Source: Glandiceps talaboti
Lineage: Eukaryota; Hemichordata; Enteropneusta; Spengelidae
Direction: 5' to 3'
DNA length: 64,000 nucleotides
NCBI RefSeq assembly: GCF_964340395.1
Contig: NC_135549.1
Span: forward strand, 2,477,501 to 2,541,500
Below the pieces are notes generated by a model, which ran no database searches, was not told the DNA's origin, and saw only the letters and a list, made by a program, of their open reading frames with translations. Both the position numbers and the translations under genes were made by a program. Below, piece after piece: positions 52,475 to 64,000 of this stretch (position 1 is its first letter; the number at the start of each line of letters is the position of its first letter).

Positions 52475-52723
52475 TTGTCAATTATACCATGCCTTGTCAT
52501 CCCAAATGTCTGAGCCTTTTCTTGTTTCTTTTGGTCAACAGAACAGCTTTTACATATTTCAATGAACCTAACAATTTTGAACACAATTAAAGTGTCGGTA
52601 ATTTTGACATAAAATGTAATCATTCATGAGACATACCATGAAATAATGAGGTGATTGTGTGATGTGACTGCAAAGTGTATGATCTGACTTGTGCCTTCAT
52701 ATGGAATAATTTAGTAAGCACTC

Positions 52724-55472
52724 CTATATGTAGGTCTATCTAGGCAAGTCAAATCTACTACATGTATGTTGTCTATATGTACGTCTATCTAGGTGAGTCA
52801 AAACTATTATGTTGTCTATATGTAGGTCTATCTAGGTGAGTCAAAACTATTATGTTGTCTATATGTAGGTCTATCTAGGTGAGTCAATATGTTGTCTATA
52901 TGTAGGTCTATCTAGGCAAGTCAAAACTACTATGTTGTCTATATGTAGGTCTATCTAGGTGAGTCAAAACTACTATGTTGTCTATATGTAGGTCTATCTA
53001 GGTGAGTCAATATGTTGTCTATATGTAGGTCTATCTAGGCAAGTCAAAACTACTATGTTGTCTATATGTAGGTCTATCTAGGCAAGTTAAAACTATTATG
53101 TTGTCTATATGTAGGTCTATCTAGGCAAGTCAAAACTATTATGTTGTCTATATGTAGGTCTATCTAGGTGAGTCAAAACTATTATGTTGTCTGTATGTAG
53201 GTCTATCTAGGTGAGTCAAAACTACTATGTTGTCTATATGTAGGTCTATCTAGGTGAGTGAAAACTATTATGTTATCTATATGTAGGTCTATCTAGGTGA
53301 GTCAAAACTACTATGTTGTCTATATGTAGGTCTATCTAGGTGAGTCAAAACTATTATGTTGTCTATATGTAGGTCTATCTAGGCAAGTCAATATGTTGTC
53401 TATATGTAGGTCTATCTAGGCAAGTTAAAACTATTATGTTATCTATATGTAGGTCTATCTAGGTGAGTCAAAACTACTATGTTGTCTATATGTAGGTCTA
53501 TCTAGGTGAGTCAAAACTATTATGTTGTCTATATGTAGGTCTATCTAGGCAAGTCAAAACTATTATGTTGTCTATATGTAGGTCTATCTAGACAAGTCAA
53601 AACTACTATGTTGTCTATATGTAGGTCTATCTAGGCAAGTCAAAACTATTATGTTGTCTATATGTAGGTCTATCTAGACAAGTCAAAACTACTATGTTGT
53701 CTATATGTAGGTCTATCTAGGCAAGTCAAAACTATTATGTTGTCTATATGTAGGTCTATCTAGGTGAGTCAAAACTATTATGTTGTCTATATGTAGGTCT
53801 ATCTAGGCAAGTCAAAACTACTATGTTGTCTATATGTAGGTCTATCTAGGTGAGTCAATATGTTGTCTATATGTAGGTCTATCTAGGCAAGTTAAAACTA
53901 TTATGTTGTCTATATGTAGGTCTATCTAGGTGAGTCAAAACTATTATGTTGTCTATATGTAGGTCTATCTAGGTGAGTCAAAACTACTATGTTGTCTATA
54001 TGTAGGTCTATCTCGGTGAGTCAAAACTACTATGTTGTCTATATGTAGGTCTATCTAGGCAAGTCAAAACTATTATGTTGTCTATATGTAGGTCTATCTA
54101 GGCAAGTCAATATGTTGTCTATATGTAGGTCTATCTAGGCAAGTCAAAACTACTATGTTGTCTATATGTAGGTCTATCTAGGTGAGTCAAAACTATTATG
54201 TTGTCTATATGTAGGTCTATCTAGGCAAGTCAAAACTATTATGTTGTCTATATGTAGGTCTATCTAGGTGAGTCAAAACCACTATGTTGTCTATATGTAG
54301 GTCTATCTAGGTTAGTCAAAACTATTATGTTGTCTATATGTAGGTCTATCTAGACAAGTCAAAACTATTATGTTGTCTATATGTAGGTCTATCTAGGCAA
54401 GTCAAAACTATTATGTTGTCTATATGTAGGTCTATCTAGACAAGTCAAAACTACTGTGTTGTCTATATGTAGGTCTATCTAGGCAAGTCGAAACTACTAT
54501 GTTGTCTATATGTAGGTCTATCTATAGGCAAGTCAAAACTACTATGTTGTCTATATGTAGGTCTATCTAGGCAAGTCAAAACTACTATGTTGTCTATATG
54601 TAGGTCTATCTAGGTGAGTCAAAACTATTATGTTGTATATATGTAGGTCTATCTAGGTGAGTCAAAACTACTATGTTGTCTGTATGTAGGTCTATCTAGA
54701 CAAGTCAAAACTACTATGTTGTCTATATGTAGGTCTATCTAGACAAGTCAAAACTACTATGTTGTCTATATGTAGGTCTATCTAGGTGAGTCAAAACTAT
54801 TATGTTGCCTATATGTAGGTCTATCTAGGTGAGTCAAAACTATTATGTTGTCTATATGTAGGTCTATCTAGGTGAGTCAAAACTACTATGTTGTCTATAT
54901 GTAGGTCTATCTAGGTGAGTCAATATGTTGTCTATATGTAGGTCTATCTAGGCAAGTCAAAACTACTATGTTGTCTATATGTAGGTCTATCTAGGTGAGT
55001 CAATATGTTGTCTATATGTGGGTCTATCTAGGCAAGTCAATATGTTGTCTATATGTAGGTCTATCTAGGCAAGTCAAAACTATTATGTTGTCTATATGTA
55101 GGTCTATCTAGGTGAGTCAAAACTATTATGTTGTCTATATGTAGGTCTATCTAGGTGAGTCAAAACTACTATGTTGTCTATATGTAGGTCTATCTAGGTG
55201 AGTCAAAACTACTATGTTGTCTATATGTAGGTCTATCTAGGCAAGTCAATATGTTGTCTATATGTAGGTCTATCTAGGTGAGTCAAAACTATTATGTTGT
55301 CTATATGTAGGTCTATCTAGGCAAGTCAAAACTATTATGTTGTCTATATGTAGGTCTATCTAGGCAAGTCAAAACTATTATGTTGTCTATATGTAGGTCT
55401 ATCTAGGTGAGTCAAAACTACTATGTTGTCTATATGTAGGTCTATCTAGGTGAGTCAAAACTACTATGTTGC
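52724..55472. repeat. 2.7-kb minisatellite, 65 units of 43 or 37 bp
   Basis: Core TATATGTAGGTCTATCTAG followed by a variable junction GTGAGTC, GCAAGTC or ACAAGTC, then AAAACTA(C/T)TATGTTG. By hand count there are 65 junctions; nine units are the 37-base short form that lacks six bases. Thirty-one units carry TGAGTCA, the AP-1 consensus. It lies in the last SPDL1 intron. Confidence 0.97.
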
Positions 55473-57105
55473 CAACATTGCCATAAACGAACTTTGAATT
55501 AAATATAGCTTTATTATCGATACCTCAACAAGTTTTCAGTCATTTTATTCATAAATATTAGCAATTTTATAGTATTTCTTCCAAATTCCTGCTGCTAGAA
55601 GACTTGACCTCTATGACCTGTAACTGTTATATATCTACGCATGTGCAACAGTTTAGCTCTTGCGACTCACCAAGCAACTAGTTGCTTTGTGTACGCGCTC
55701 CGCCACAGTTGCTAGCTTCATGAGTTGCATCGTGTAACTGGGCCTTACACATTGTACTTTTACTGACAGTACATCGACACAGAAAATGTACTGGTATACA
55801 GCATGGAGTGTCACTTTACATGTGTATGTATCTATTCTTGTGTCAGCTACCCATCAATATAATCTCATATTGCTGTGGTGAAAATTTCCAGGCTTTACGC
55901 ACAATATACTTTGATGTCGTGACGGATGGGTGGTGACCACATGGCCTTTCTGGATGATTTATTGTTCTGTTCGCCTATTCATATCTGGTGCTAGATGGCC
56001 ATGGAAAGAATAACAATATCTCCTTGTAGGCTGCAGATTGGATTTCATTTTTTTTGTCATTAATAAATTTTGGATGGTACCAGTGGATTTTTCGGATAGT
56101 TCTGTTTTGTAGTGACCCAAATAAATTAGACATGTGTGTCACAAACTATCAATTACTGTACGCTATGCTTTGTGGTCAGTTTATTTTTGTCGTGGTTTAG
56201 GATTTCAATAGGCTAGCAAGTAAATGTTGATTTTTTGTTTTCATTATTTAAAAAACTACCTTTGTTGTATGAAATATCACATTATTGGTGTTTTTTTGAA
56301 GGGTAGGGAATAGAAAGTGTTAATATTCACAATAAAACAACAAACATAAAAAAATGTGGCCAAAAAACTCAAAGTTAAAATTTGGGGTTATTTGTAATTA
56401 CACTCAATGAAAAAGGTATAGTTAGTTTTATAGTTTTGTCCAGTGTTAAAAGTAGCATAGTTTCCCCATTGATACATTGTATTATACTTTGGGTTGGGAA
56501 CGTCAGTCAAATTACTGTGAAACTCAGGTAGAGTTCACCTACTTTGATACTGACCTTAGCAAACCACTATCATTCATAGAATATCCAAGACCTGTACTAG
56601 TTGCAACCTGTCATCAAGTAACCAAAGATGTATCCACTAAAAATTGGTCAATTACTTAAAAAGACATTGTATCTGTTAATTAGTGGTCAAGATTATCTGT
56701 ACGTAATGTAGTGGTAAGTTTAAATCTTGAGCAAAAACTTGGTTTTGAATTTGTCACTATGTTAAAACGACTAGTGTAACTGGAGTATTATTTTCGATCA
56801 GACAACCACAATAACCACTGAAAATTGTTAAAACATTCGTAAATAGAAATAGTACAAGTTAATCAGAGGTCAACATCCATACACAGTACAGAAACAAGTT
56901 GTAATTGTGGTCGCCGTTGAGGGTGATGATTTTTGGGTGTGGATCCAAAAATCAATTTGATTTGATTTATCATGTACAAAGCTACAAAAAAATACATTTA
57001 TCCACAGGTGATGCAATACAGTTCAAGGTGTAAAATATGACGAGTAAGTTACTGTACCTAACACAACATTTAAAGGTTGCAACTAGTGCAGCTTAAAGGT
57101 TGTTT

Positions 57106-57354
57106 TGCTGGGGTGGAGTGGGGTGGAGTGGGTTGGGGTGGAGTGGGGAGGGGTGGGTTGGGGTGGAGTGGGGTGGGGTGGAGTGGAGTGGGTTGGAGCA
57201 GAGTGGGGTGGGTAGTGGTGGGGTGGGGTGGAGTGGAGTGGAGTGGAGTGGAGTGGGTTGGAGCGGAGTGGGGTGGGGTGGAGTGGGGTGGGTTGGGGTG
57301 GAATGGGGTGAAGTGGGTTGGGGTGGAGTGGTGTGGAGTGGGTTGGGGTGGAGT
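57106..57354. repeat. G-rich GGGGTGGAGT array
   Basis: Degenerate 5- and 10-base G/T/A units (GGGTT, GGGGTGGAGTG) over 250 bases, purine-dominated on the plus strand and quadruplex-capable. Gly/Trp and Pro/Thr open frames are artefacts. Confidence 0.95.
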
Positions 57355-58091
57355 TTGGTTTCATTTTTACTAATTTGTACATCTCAAAACTCAATGTCAA
57401 CTCAAATTTTAAACTTGACTGTAATGACAATGGGAACAGTTGTTCACATCTCACAGATTCAGTATATATACTTTGCAGTGCAAAATATCAAATCTAGTGC
57501 ACTACAAGTTTACAATTTGTAAATGTTTACATTTTGACTGTATACATAGATACTTATGTTATTCCTACTGTATATTTTTTAGTTTTTAGCATTCATTTCC
57601 TGAAATTTCTGTTATGAGAGATCAACTTTTCTTGTATCCTGCTTTCCAGGCACATAAACTGAGTATAGACAGTGGTCTGGTAATATGATTCAGTAAAAAG
57701 ATCTCACATAACTAACTTCCCCAAAGAAAAATTATTTCAAATTTAACTTTAAGTTAACCCTAGACTACCTATTAGCCCAAACCCAGAAAAAAAGGTGAAG
57801 AAAGTACTGTAAAATCTACTGGTGTGTGCCATCCATGGATATGTATTACTAGTTATCACTACGGTCCCCTCAAAGACTGCATACACTGATGTAAAATTTA
57901 CCAGATGGTTTTCTTCTCTGTTACTATGATATTAAAAACTTCACAAATTTGTGTCAGAATAGATTCTCCTTGAACTTTGAGTTATATTAATAAGTGTCCA
58001 TCTGGTACGTGATCATTTTAAGCATTTTATAACTCTAAAACGGCATGATTTTCACTTCACAAAGTAGGATGGGTGTCTCTCAATTAAAAAA

Positions 58092-58210
58092 ACTTTAAAG
58101 GGCCACTTCGGATTAGGATTAAAGAGGTAGGTGTGAAAAAAACACAGTTGTTTGGTAGAGTTGTAGAAAAAGTTGGGTCAGAACAAATGAATGATATCAT
58201 GTAATCCTTA
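58092..58210. mobile_element. Dispersed repeat related to 28.6 kb
   Basis: Begins AACTTTAAAGGGCCACTTCG and ends near TGTAATCCTTATATTAA; it shares ordered blocks with 28598-28733. The outer end is not clear. Confidence 0.38.
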
Positions 58211-58940
58211 TATTAAAGACAACACTAAGACGTAAGAGTGTTTTAACAAAATATTTGAACAATTGTGAGAAAAAATTGTCTTTAGTATGACAAGGTACGT
58301 GAGAGACATGACAATTTGGGTATCTAACAGAACAAATACGATTGATCCGATTGCATTTTTCTAAGGCAAGGAGATCCAAAAATCTCAGCAAAAACAATGT
58401 ACTGGTGGAGCTATTGTCCTTGGATTCATAATTTATCTATGTGACCCTGAGGGACTTGAAAATTTGGTGATTTAACAGACCCTATCAAAGAGGCCGATTT
58501 TTACTACACTGAGGGCCACAAAACACAAATACCCCCATTTTATACTGGTTTATAGTATTACTTCCCACAAATAGAAACAGTCTGGTAGTGTTTTATAGCG
58601 TTACATCTCACCATAAGCCAGACGTTTGTGACTGTTGTTTATGGCTAACATGTAAGGGCTCTGTATGTGGAAGCAGACCTATATCCTGTCATTCAACTCC
58701 TATGACCATGTCATTGCTGACCTCCACAAAACAGCTGACCATGAACTTTAGAACAGCTTTTAAACTCTGTCCTGGTTACCTTCAATGGAATAGAATAAGG
58801 TGACCTTGCTGAAGAGATTTCAAGATGTCATAATTGTGTTCAAATCAGTCAATATTTGATGAGCATTCAATACTTGGTATAAGAATCACACAATTGAACT
58901 TTGACACTTCACAGGTTTCAACTTTCAAAATATCATAATT

Positions 58941-59105
58941 CAGGGGTGAACAAATCATTTTGTGAACTGGTGGTCCCCGGACCAGTGCCTTAAAAAATCC
59001 AGTGGTCCTGCTGAAAGAATTAATGGTACAACGTAAAATTTGTGCAGGTCCGCCCAAAAAAATCGCTAGTCCCGGACCCAGGACCAGTGGATTTGTTCAC
59101 CCCTG
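58941..59105. mobile_element. 165-bp hAT-like MITE
   Basis: Perfect 16-base terminal inverted repeats CAGGGGTGAACAAATC (58941-58956 and 59090-59105). TAATT directly flanks both ends (58936-58940 and 59106-59110). Subterminal ACTGGTCC / GGACCAGT blocks are also inverted. CAGGGG ends recall hAT elements, but the duplication I can see is 5 bases, not 8. Confidence 0.78.
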
Positions 59106-59609
59106 TAATTTCTACATTTTCAAAATATGACAATGAATTATTGTTTTCACTTCCATAGTGGAGTTTGGCTCTGAATATGCTATCATTTGGAACAAAAACT
59201 TGGTTGAATGTTTGCTCTGAATGTTTGTCCATAATCTATGACCCAGAGACTTGTTATTGGCTTTCAAGTCTAGAAAGCTTCCATTAAATGATTTGAAAAC
59301 TAATGGCGAGTATCTAGACTACATCATCTATGGTAGCTAGAAATCTTGAATACTTCTCAGTAAGATTATGCTAAATTTTTGTCCATTTAAGATAACCAGG
59401 ACAAGTTTATCAGTGTGATGTTGAAAACCAATGATTTTCTAGACTACATCATCTATGACAGCTAGCTTTGACTAGTAAATTTTATATGAATTGAATTTTA
59501 CAAAAAATTAATTTTGAATCAAAATACTTTCCTAATGAGAATATCCTAGCCTTCATTTTTGTTTGTACATGTGTATAGATGGTAAATGGGTTATATTTTC
59601 TAAATCTAT

Positions 59610-59781
59610 CAGAGTTCCTATGCCATTTACAAATGTAACCAGGGTTCAGAGTTCCTATGTCATTTACAAATGTAACCAGGGTTCAGAGCTCCTATGCCAT
59701 TTATAAATGTAACCAGGGTTCAGAGTTCCTATGCCATTTATAAATGTAACCAGGGTTTAGAGTTCCTATGCCATTTACATT
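59610..59781. repeat. 37-bp minisatellite, 4.6 copies
   Basis: Units begin CAGAGTTCCTATGCCATTTA and end AACCAGGGTT; the third differs by a few bases. Confidence 0.94.
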
Positions 59782-60411
59782 ATGGTATGAAATTATGGAA
59801 ACTACACAGGTGTTACTTTAGCCATTTACTTTCCTCCTCCTCCTGTTACTAAAACTGAAACCAGAAAAAAACACTGGACTTGGATGTTCTTTCTATTACT
59901 GTTAGTTTTACTCATATGACTGAAAGACTCTTTGATTGTGTTTGCAAAATGACAAACTTTTCTTATTGTTCACATGATTGACAACGGTGTGCTACTGGGT
60001 CAAATTAATTGTTCACAAAGTAGGTGGTTGGGGGCGCTGTTCAAAACAAGTCTCCACACCTGTGTGAGTTTAAATTTGAAAAGCACTGAAAATTTTTTTT
60101 TTTAGAATTGATACTTACCCAAGGGTAAATGGAAAGGTACCTTAACAAACATTACAGTTGCAGCCCCCCCCCCCTTTTTTTGTTGTTGACATATTGTGTT
60201 AGTTAAGATTTGTAATTTGATTTAATCTGAGGTGATGTTATGTAGTGAGACAACATCAAATAAATCTCTAAGCTTGACTAATTTTCTTCTACACTGAATT
60301 CTAAGGTATTCCATTGTAAAAAGTACCCTTTACTGAAAAAGGACAAATAGAAAACCTACCAACAATCAAAAAGTCCAAATACCATTATTTCGTTACTACA
60401 AAAGCCCCTTG

Positions 60412-60445
60412 TGGTTGGGGTGGGGTGGGGGGTGGTGGGGGGTGG
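60412..60445 (+). repeat. G-run tract with quadruplex potential
   Basis: Six or more G runs of 3-6 bases within 34 bases on the plus strand, inside the SPDL1 intron. Confidence 0.8.
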
Positions 60446-61430
60446 AAAGAAGAGAACAGTTGTTTGACCATACACCCCCTTGTACATTTAAATATAAAGG
60501 ATTTACAAAATCTAACCTAGTGGAGTGGTGAAGTACATTTACTAATCAGGAAATATTCCCAGTCTACTTTGACCAACTGAAGATATTAGTCCTAACAATG
60601 TGAACATCACTTTTAATAGATAGTTTCCTATCACAAGTAAATGTGTATTATTATCTAACCCTATGGGTATACAAGTTGTACATGATGTTTGTTTATATGT
60701 TATTTGTATAGTGTTAAATCTCTAGATGTCTGATCTAGTCACAGTGTAAGTGTTCATGACATATTTGCATAAATTTAATTTTTGTACATGTCAATGAATT
60801 TGAAATATTAAGAATATCAAAATAAACAAATGATGATAATCTTTTTAAAAGCCCTAGATAACCTACCTACAGGATGTTTTCTTTTAGCTGAAATTGTATA
60901 ACCTATGACCTGTATTGCTGCATCTGGAATTATCTTTTTCATAATTATATTTTGTTTGACCTTATTAGTAATCAAAGACAGTTAAAATGCAAGCATCCCC
61001 ACAATTAATGGAATATTCCAGATCATCAAATTTTATTTTTTGTACACAGATGTCAAGCCAGTATTCCTAGATTGACCAATAGCACCAGTGTTATGTCAAG
61101 TAGATCAACAATAATGCATCAGAATGTATTAACAGAATACAACTTGTCTAGTATAGGGGAGGTGTATAGGCAATGATACTATAACCTACACAGGTGAACA
61201 CATGCAACAGAGCTGGATAAGCAAAACTAATGTTTTTTTCTCAATTTACTGGTTTCCAAAAATATGATATCATATTCTATTTATAGCTATGATCAGAGTC
61301 CTTGTCATATTTCTACTTATTGGTATAGATATTATGTTTTATTAGTTGGAATAAAATTAATATATTCCATTATAAAATAAAAATAACTCTGAAAACTATA
61401 AAATTACAGACTGAAGTGTGAGATACATAC

Positions 61431-61618
61431 CACTTTCACCATACTTAGTTCTGAGTTCTTCCAACTTGAGATGAATTCTCATATTCTCAGCCCTATTCTT
61501 TTCATTGCTACTTTCACTCTCATGCAGTTTCTTTTCTGTCTTCCAGAGTTGATCACTTTCAGCTATACGTAACAATCTCTGTGTTTGTAATTCCTCTTTC
61601 AACTCACAAAGCTCCTTC
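61431..61618 (-). CDS. SPDL1: Spindly (SPDL1), penultimate coding exon, coiled coil
   Basis: Spindly is the mitotic adaptor that recruits dynein-dynactin to kinetochores through the RZZ complex. This 188-base exon has acceptor AG at 61620-61619 (GATTACAG) and donor GTATGT with GT at 61430-61429. It adds one base to a split codon, then 62 codons, then one base. The peptide is a charged coiled coil with ELQTQR, ESDQLWKTEKKL and ENMRIHLKLEELRTKY. This follows the register of the last coiled coil of vertebrate Spindly, which ends in KLRAKLDELKLKY. It leads in frame into the exon at 50300. Earlier exons, including the Spindly motif, lie beyond base 64000. The family call rests on remembered similarity plus the CaaX end of the next exon. 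Confidence 0.85.
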
Positions 61619-62202
61619 CTGTAATCAAAAATGACAAAGAAAAAATGAATTTGTTAAAGAAAGCTGCATGTACAACTGAATAGTTCCTAAATCATCTAAA
61701 TTTGTTCATACCAGTTTTATAAGTACACACAATCAAAATACACAAACATGAATTCTTATAATTAGTCTTGTACTTTTAATGTATTTATTTCAAAAGTTTT
61801 ATTTACAGCTAAGTTTTATAGAAAAGTATTAAATTCTATGAAAATACTGACCTAATTGTGAGGGTGACCTTTTTTATTTTTAAGATCCTTTACATATTGT
61901 AACACCTTAAAAATGATGGATAGGTCGAGAAGTTGAAAAAAAATGAAAAAAAAAGAAGTATGTATTTTTACAAATTAGTGATGTTTTCATTTTTATAATC
62001 ATACTTTAAACCGCCTACATGCCTTAGAAATGACAATTAAAGTCAGAAGGAAAGTATGAAATATTTACAAAGATACCAAATTATAAATACTAATTACCAT
62101 TCAGATACAACTTGTGGTGTTTCTATCTCATCATCACTAACATTTTATTAAAGTTTTTTGTACCATTTAAAAAAATTCATTGAATAAAAGTAACATAGTG
62201 TG

Positions 62203-62310
62203 AAGGCTCAGGAAACAACGACTGAGTCTGAAAGCTCCGGAAACAACGACTGGGCTCCGGAAAGAACGACTGAGTCTGAAAGCTCCGGAAACAACGACTG
62301 AGTCTTTCAG
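62203..62310. repeat. Short minisatellite around CTCCGGAAACAACGACTG
   Basis: Four diverged units of 22-34 bases. It is one of the few CpG-bearing spots in the SPDL1 intron. Confidence 0.88.
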
Positions 62311-62970
62311 GCTTAAACTAGTGTTGGTTGGGTTATGTGAAACATTAGAATGTAACTAAATAGGGCCACCCTAACAGTTACTATACACAGTGATATCAAC
62401 ACATAATAAAAACATCTCTAGTACTCACTTTGTTTTCCCTTTTTACATGGAATGTTACTTCAAATACACTAAATGAAATCTGGGCAAAGCGTAATTGCCG
62501 ACAAAAAGAAGGAAACCTGGTAGAATCTGTAGCACTCATTACGGCTTGATTCTGTCTGACAGAAAGTATCTGTACATGTGTTTGTTTCATCACAACATAT
62601 ATACTTGTATTATATTATATGTGGGTACAGTGAGGCTGTATATAGTACACACCCATTCATCAATGCAGATGTAATGTTCTATAGAGATCTTATTTTAACA
62701 CTTCATTACAAATCCTACAAATTCACCATGTTTTTTTTTTACCTTCTGTAAGGATGGTTATGTTTAAAATACTTTGGTTTGTCTGTCTGTGTGCATGTGT
62801 CCATTTGTGAACACAATTTCTCAATATCCTATGTAGAAATAAAACTCTAAAGGCTTTTCCCTTACTTAAGGCATTTAGTTTACATCTGGATACATATTCT
62901 ATATACATTAGTAAAATTCTTTTCTACGCAACCAACCAACAGACAGACAGACCTCAACTTTGTGGGGGGG

Positions 62971-63156
<186 letters not shown>

Positions 63157-64000
63157 TATAACTAACAAAAAAAAGAAAGGAAAAACAGTGGTTAATAACC
63201 TCTACATGATATCAATAGTGGTGTCATGAAATAAAGAATTTTCAGAAGAGGTGTCAGAGCTGAAAATAAGATGTATGTGAAATTGAATACAGCTGAGGGA
63301 GCCTTGAATACTTGACTTGGGTCATGTAATGTATGTACAACCAAGAAGACCTTAAATACTTGTGGTTATGTTAGACCATCAGTGTAAAATGTTACAGTAT
63401 ATATAGTGCATGTAGACTTTGACAGTTACATTGCTTTATGCAGTAGAGTGATAACAATGTCAATGACCCTACATACATATATCATTATTAATTACTATCA
63501 TCTATGTATCTAGTTCCATGACTGCTAACTTACAAATATGTCAAGAATTTATCTCTCTACGCTCCAAAAATCCTAACTATGTCTTTGTTTTAACTTCTGT
63601 ATGTTAGAGAATAGTTGGACCAAGTCTCTCATAAAATAGCCTACAGTCCAGTTGTATGGGGATTTTTAGCTTTCACCTTTCCCCTACCCTGCCTAGCATT
63701 TTGCTAATAGTTGTGTATTCAAACCTAAACTTATATTGCAATTACTCTCAGCAATGATTGATTATGGTAATCATGTTTAAATTTTACTTCTCAACACTCA
63801 AACTTTGTTCCAATCACATGGTGACACTATTGACGTCAGCTCACAGTGGGACAAATGAAAAAAAAACAATAAGAATTTGCACCTTTCTGCCCGAAAACTA
63901 ATCAAATAAACCACTAACTTAACACTATATTTCTTTGTGTGCACTACTATATAAGATTTTTTATTGTTCAGCACCTATATTTTTTATAATAGAAAATCAC

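Larger units (their letters stand above)
50301..61430 (-). other. SPDL1: SPDL1 last intron (11.1 kb, repeat-laden)
   Basis: Intron between the two recognised SPDL1 exons, phase 1 on both sides. It contains arrays at 50475-50690, 51525-51813, 52095-52474, 52724-55472, 57106-57354 and 59610-59781, a hairpin at 50695-50729, a MITE at 58941-59105 and a G-rich tract at 60412-60445. I found no additional exon in it. Confidence 0.8.

Noticed and set aside
52060-52513. Several 117-146 codon frames of Cys/Val or His/Thr repeats
   Set aside because: Translation of CA/CAGA/CATA microsatellites in every frame.
52744-55470. Repeated AG|GTGAGT as real splice donors
   Set aside because: They are on the strand opposite SPDL1 and recur only because of the repeat unit; no exon precedes them.
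57077-57522. Gly/Trp/Val-rich frames of 98-140 codons
   Set aside because: Product of the GGGGTGGAGT array; unique flanks show no coding signal.

Overview
This is a eukaryotic window: spliced genes with GT-AG introns of 6-11 kb, AT-rich non-coding DNA, no operons, and many microsatellites and minisatellites. The proteins are animal (an ELK-type ETS factor and Spindly). CpG is depleted over the two genes and not between them, the mosaic pattern typical of invertebrates. A marine invertebrate, perhaps a non-vertebrate deuterostome, fits best; the species cannot be named from this sequence.

Layout. Bases 1 to about 20.4 kb hold the 5' part of an ELK/TCF ETS transcription factor on the minus strand. 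Coding exons are 18274-18202, 11872-11801 and 927 to beyond base 1, in matching phase. A promoter-like cluster (CCAAT, CRE, TATA/MEF2-like, ETS sites) lies at 20.40-20.49 kb, with possible non-coding first exons below it. Bases 20.5-49.6 kb are a CpG-rich intergenic region with no gene I can name. It holds microsatellites, five minisatellites, several palindromic MITE-like elements, a decayed LINE 3' end, and a foldback-repeat nest at 42.9-44.6 kb enclosing an unexplained 143-codon open frame. Bases 49.6-64 kb hold the last two coding exons of Spindly (SPDL1) on the minus strand (61618-61431 and 50300-49813), ending in a farnesylation CaaX box. The 11.1-kb intron between them carries a 2.7-kb, 65-unit minisatellite with 31 perfect AP-1 motifs, further arrays and a hAT-like MITE.

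The two genes share a strand but nothing in the sequence links their functions. ELK factors act with SRF downstream of ERK; Spindly is a kinetochore adaptor for dynein. Nearly all other long open frames are by-products of tandem repeats. The most unusual signals are the CpG boundaries, the AP-1 minisatellite, the ELK promoter layout, and the foldback nest with its open frame.
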